Positions 63,865-64,000 of a stretch of DNA of 64,000 bases are shown here, one piece after another (positions within the stretch are counted from its first letter, which is position 1; every line of letters starts with the position of its first letter). The notes below the pieces were generated by a model that saw only the letters and a list, made by a program, of their open reading frames with translations, ran no database searches and had not been told where the DNA came from. The translations under genes were made by a program, and so were the position numbers. Source of the stretch: Terrirubrum flagellatum (GTDB lineage: Bacteria; Pseudomonadota; Alphaproteobacteria; Rhizobiales; Beijerinckiaceae); assembly GCF_022059845.1 (NCBI RefSeq), contig NZ_CP091851.1, forward strand, positions 124,001-188,000. The letters run 5' to 3'.

Positions 63865-64000
63865 TTACCACCATTCGACCGTGACCATCGGCCAGATCGC
63901 TTGGCATCGCTTCGCCTTCGCGTCATGAGTCGGCCCGTTCGGCAGCGATCGGTTGGGCCGCAGATGCATCGCAAATATGTCGCGCAGGCCATAGGGCGCG
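63865..64000 (-). CDS. Probable nucleotidyltransferase family protein, C-terminal 44 residues
   Basis: Only the 3' end is in the window; the stop is TAA at 63865-63867. The visible residues read APYGLRDIFAMHLRPN, then NGPTHDAKAKRCQAIWPMVTVEWW. The YGLxDxFxxxxRPN and KAxRxxxxWPxVTV pattern is that of the C-terminus of a nucleotidyltransferase-like family common in Rhizobiales. It is convergent with the CoA transferase, stops 2 bp apart. Overlapping frames on this strand further left are shadows. Confidence 0.55.
   Translation of the reverse strand, partial: APYGLRDIFAMHLRPNRSLPNGPTHDAKAKRCQAIWPMVTVEWW

Noticed and set aside
63558-63992. Minus-strand frame of 144 codons at the right edge
   Set aside because: It is in a different frame from the probable nucleotidyltransferase end (stop at 63865) and antisense to the CoA transferase; product is Arg/Ser/Ala-rich without motifs.

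Overview
The window is GC-rich chromosomal DNA from an alphaproteobacterium, almost certainly of the order Hyphomicrobiales (Rhizobiales). The evidence is a cysteine-free L36, CpdR, the ilvE-petP-petR-histidine kinase order, a membrane-bound ferritin (MbfA) behind Irr/ICE-type boxes, small Rhizobiales families (DUF1036, DUF1244, DUF2312, DUF930, DUF882) and the palindromic dispersed repeats typical of these genomes. The genus cannot be fixed from this sequence. Gene density is very high. Several convergent neighbours have abutting stop codons, and many operon genes overlap by 4 bp (ATGA). There is no phage, transposase, CRISPR array or rRNA; the only tRNA is tRNA-Val(GAC).

Layout. 1-11 kb: envelope and stress housekeeping (edge fragment, outer-membrane beta-barrel, arabinose-5-phosphate isomerase for Kdo, NfeD/SPFH pair, heat-shock clpB, chemoreceptor), an unannotated structured RNA candidate at about 9.59-9.70 kb, a PNPOx-like protein and a MOSC protein. 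11-17.5 kb: 4-hydroxyphenylpyruvate dioxygenase with a divergent Lrp-type regulator, a DUF533 protein, two half-size permeases followed by a DUF2272 protein, ureidoglycolate lyase and a tandem AprI/Inh inhibitor. 17.5-24.4 kb: a valine-catabolism locus (mmsB, isobutyryl-CoA-type dehydrogenase, GMC oxidoreductase, mmsA, divergent LysR) interrupted by a higBA toxin-antitoxin pair. 24.4-28.8 kb: YceI/cytochrome b561, transaldolase, CpdR, a WYL regulator, tRNA-Val. 29-33 kb: a Ugp-like sugar-phosphate ABC importer without an ATPase, then a GpdQ-like phosphodiesterase. 33-38.7 kb: a complete peptide/nickel-type ABC importer with a Tat-exported binding protein. 39-45 kb: an NPP-type phosphodiesterase, rpmJ, a TPR protein, an alpha/beta hydrolase, a formylglutamate-amidohydrolase-family protein and small conserved proteins. 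45.2-48.3 kb: a cobalamin riboswitch controlling a binding protein/permease/ATPase operon. 48.3-56.2 kb: a DUF882 peptidase-like protein, mbfA, a phosphoesterase, a long-form SAICAR synthase, SDR and ALDH genes around a perfect REP palindrome. 56.3-58 kb: pgsA-moaD-ridA-moaE. 58-61.7 kb: ilvE, petP, petR and a sensor kinase. 61.7-64 kb: an Asp/Glu racemase-family protein, a CoA transferase with rearranged domain order, and the 3' end of a probable nucleotidyltransferase.

Functionally this is core chromosome with accessory catabolic and transport modules. The best candidates for a second look are the three-stem RNA at 9.6 kb, the UgpABE+GpdQ arrangement, the rearranged CoA transferase, the split permease/DUF2272 operon, ridA inside moaD-moaE, and a 114-bp repeat that supplies an alternative start codon to a DUF2312 gene. 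No wholly new multi-gene system is proven by the sequence alone.
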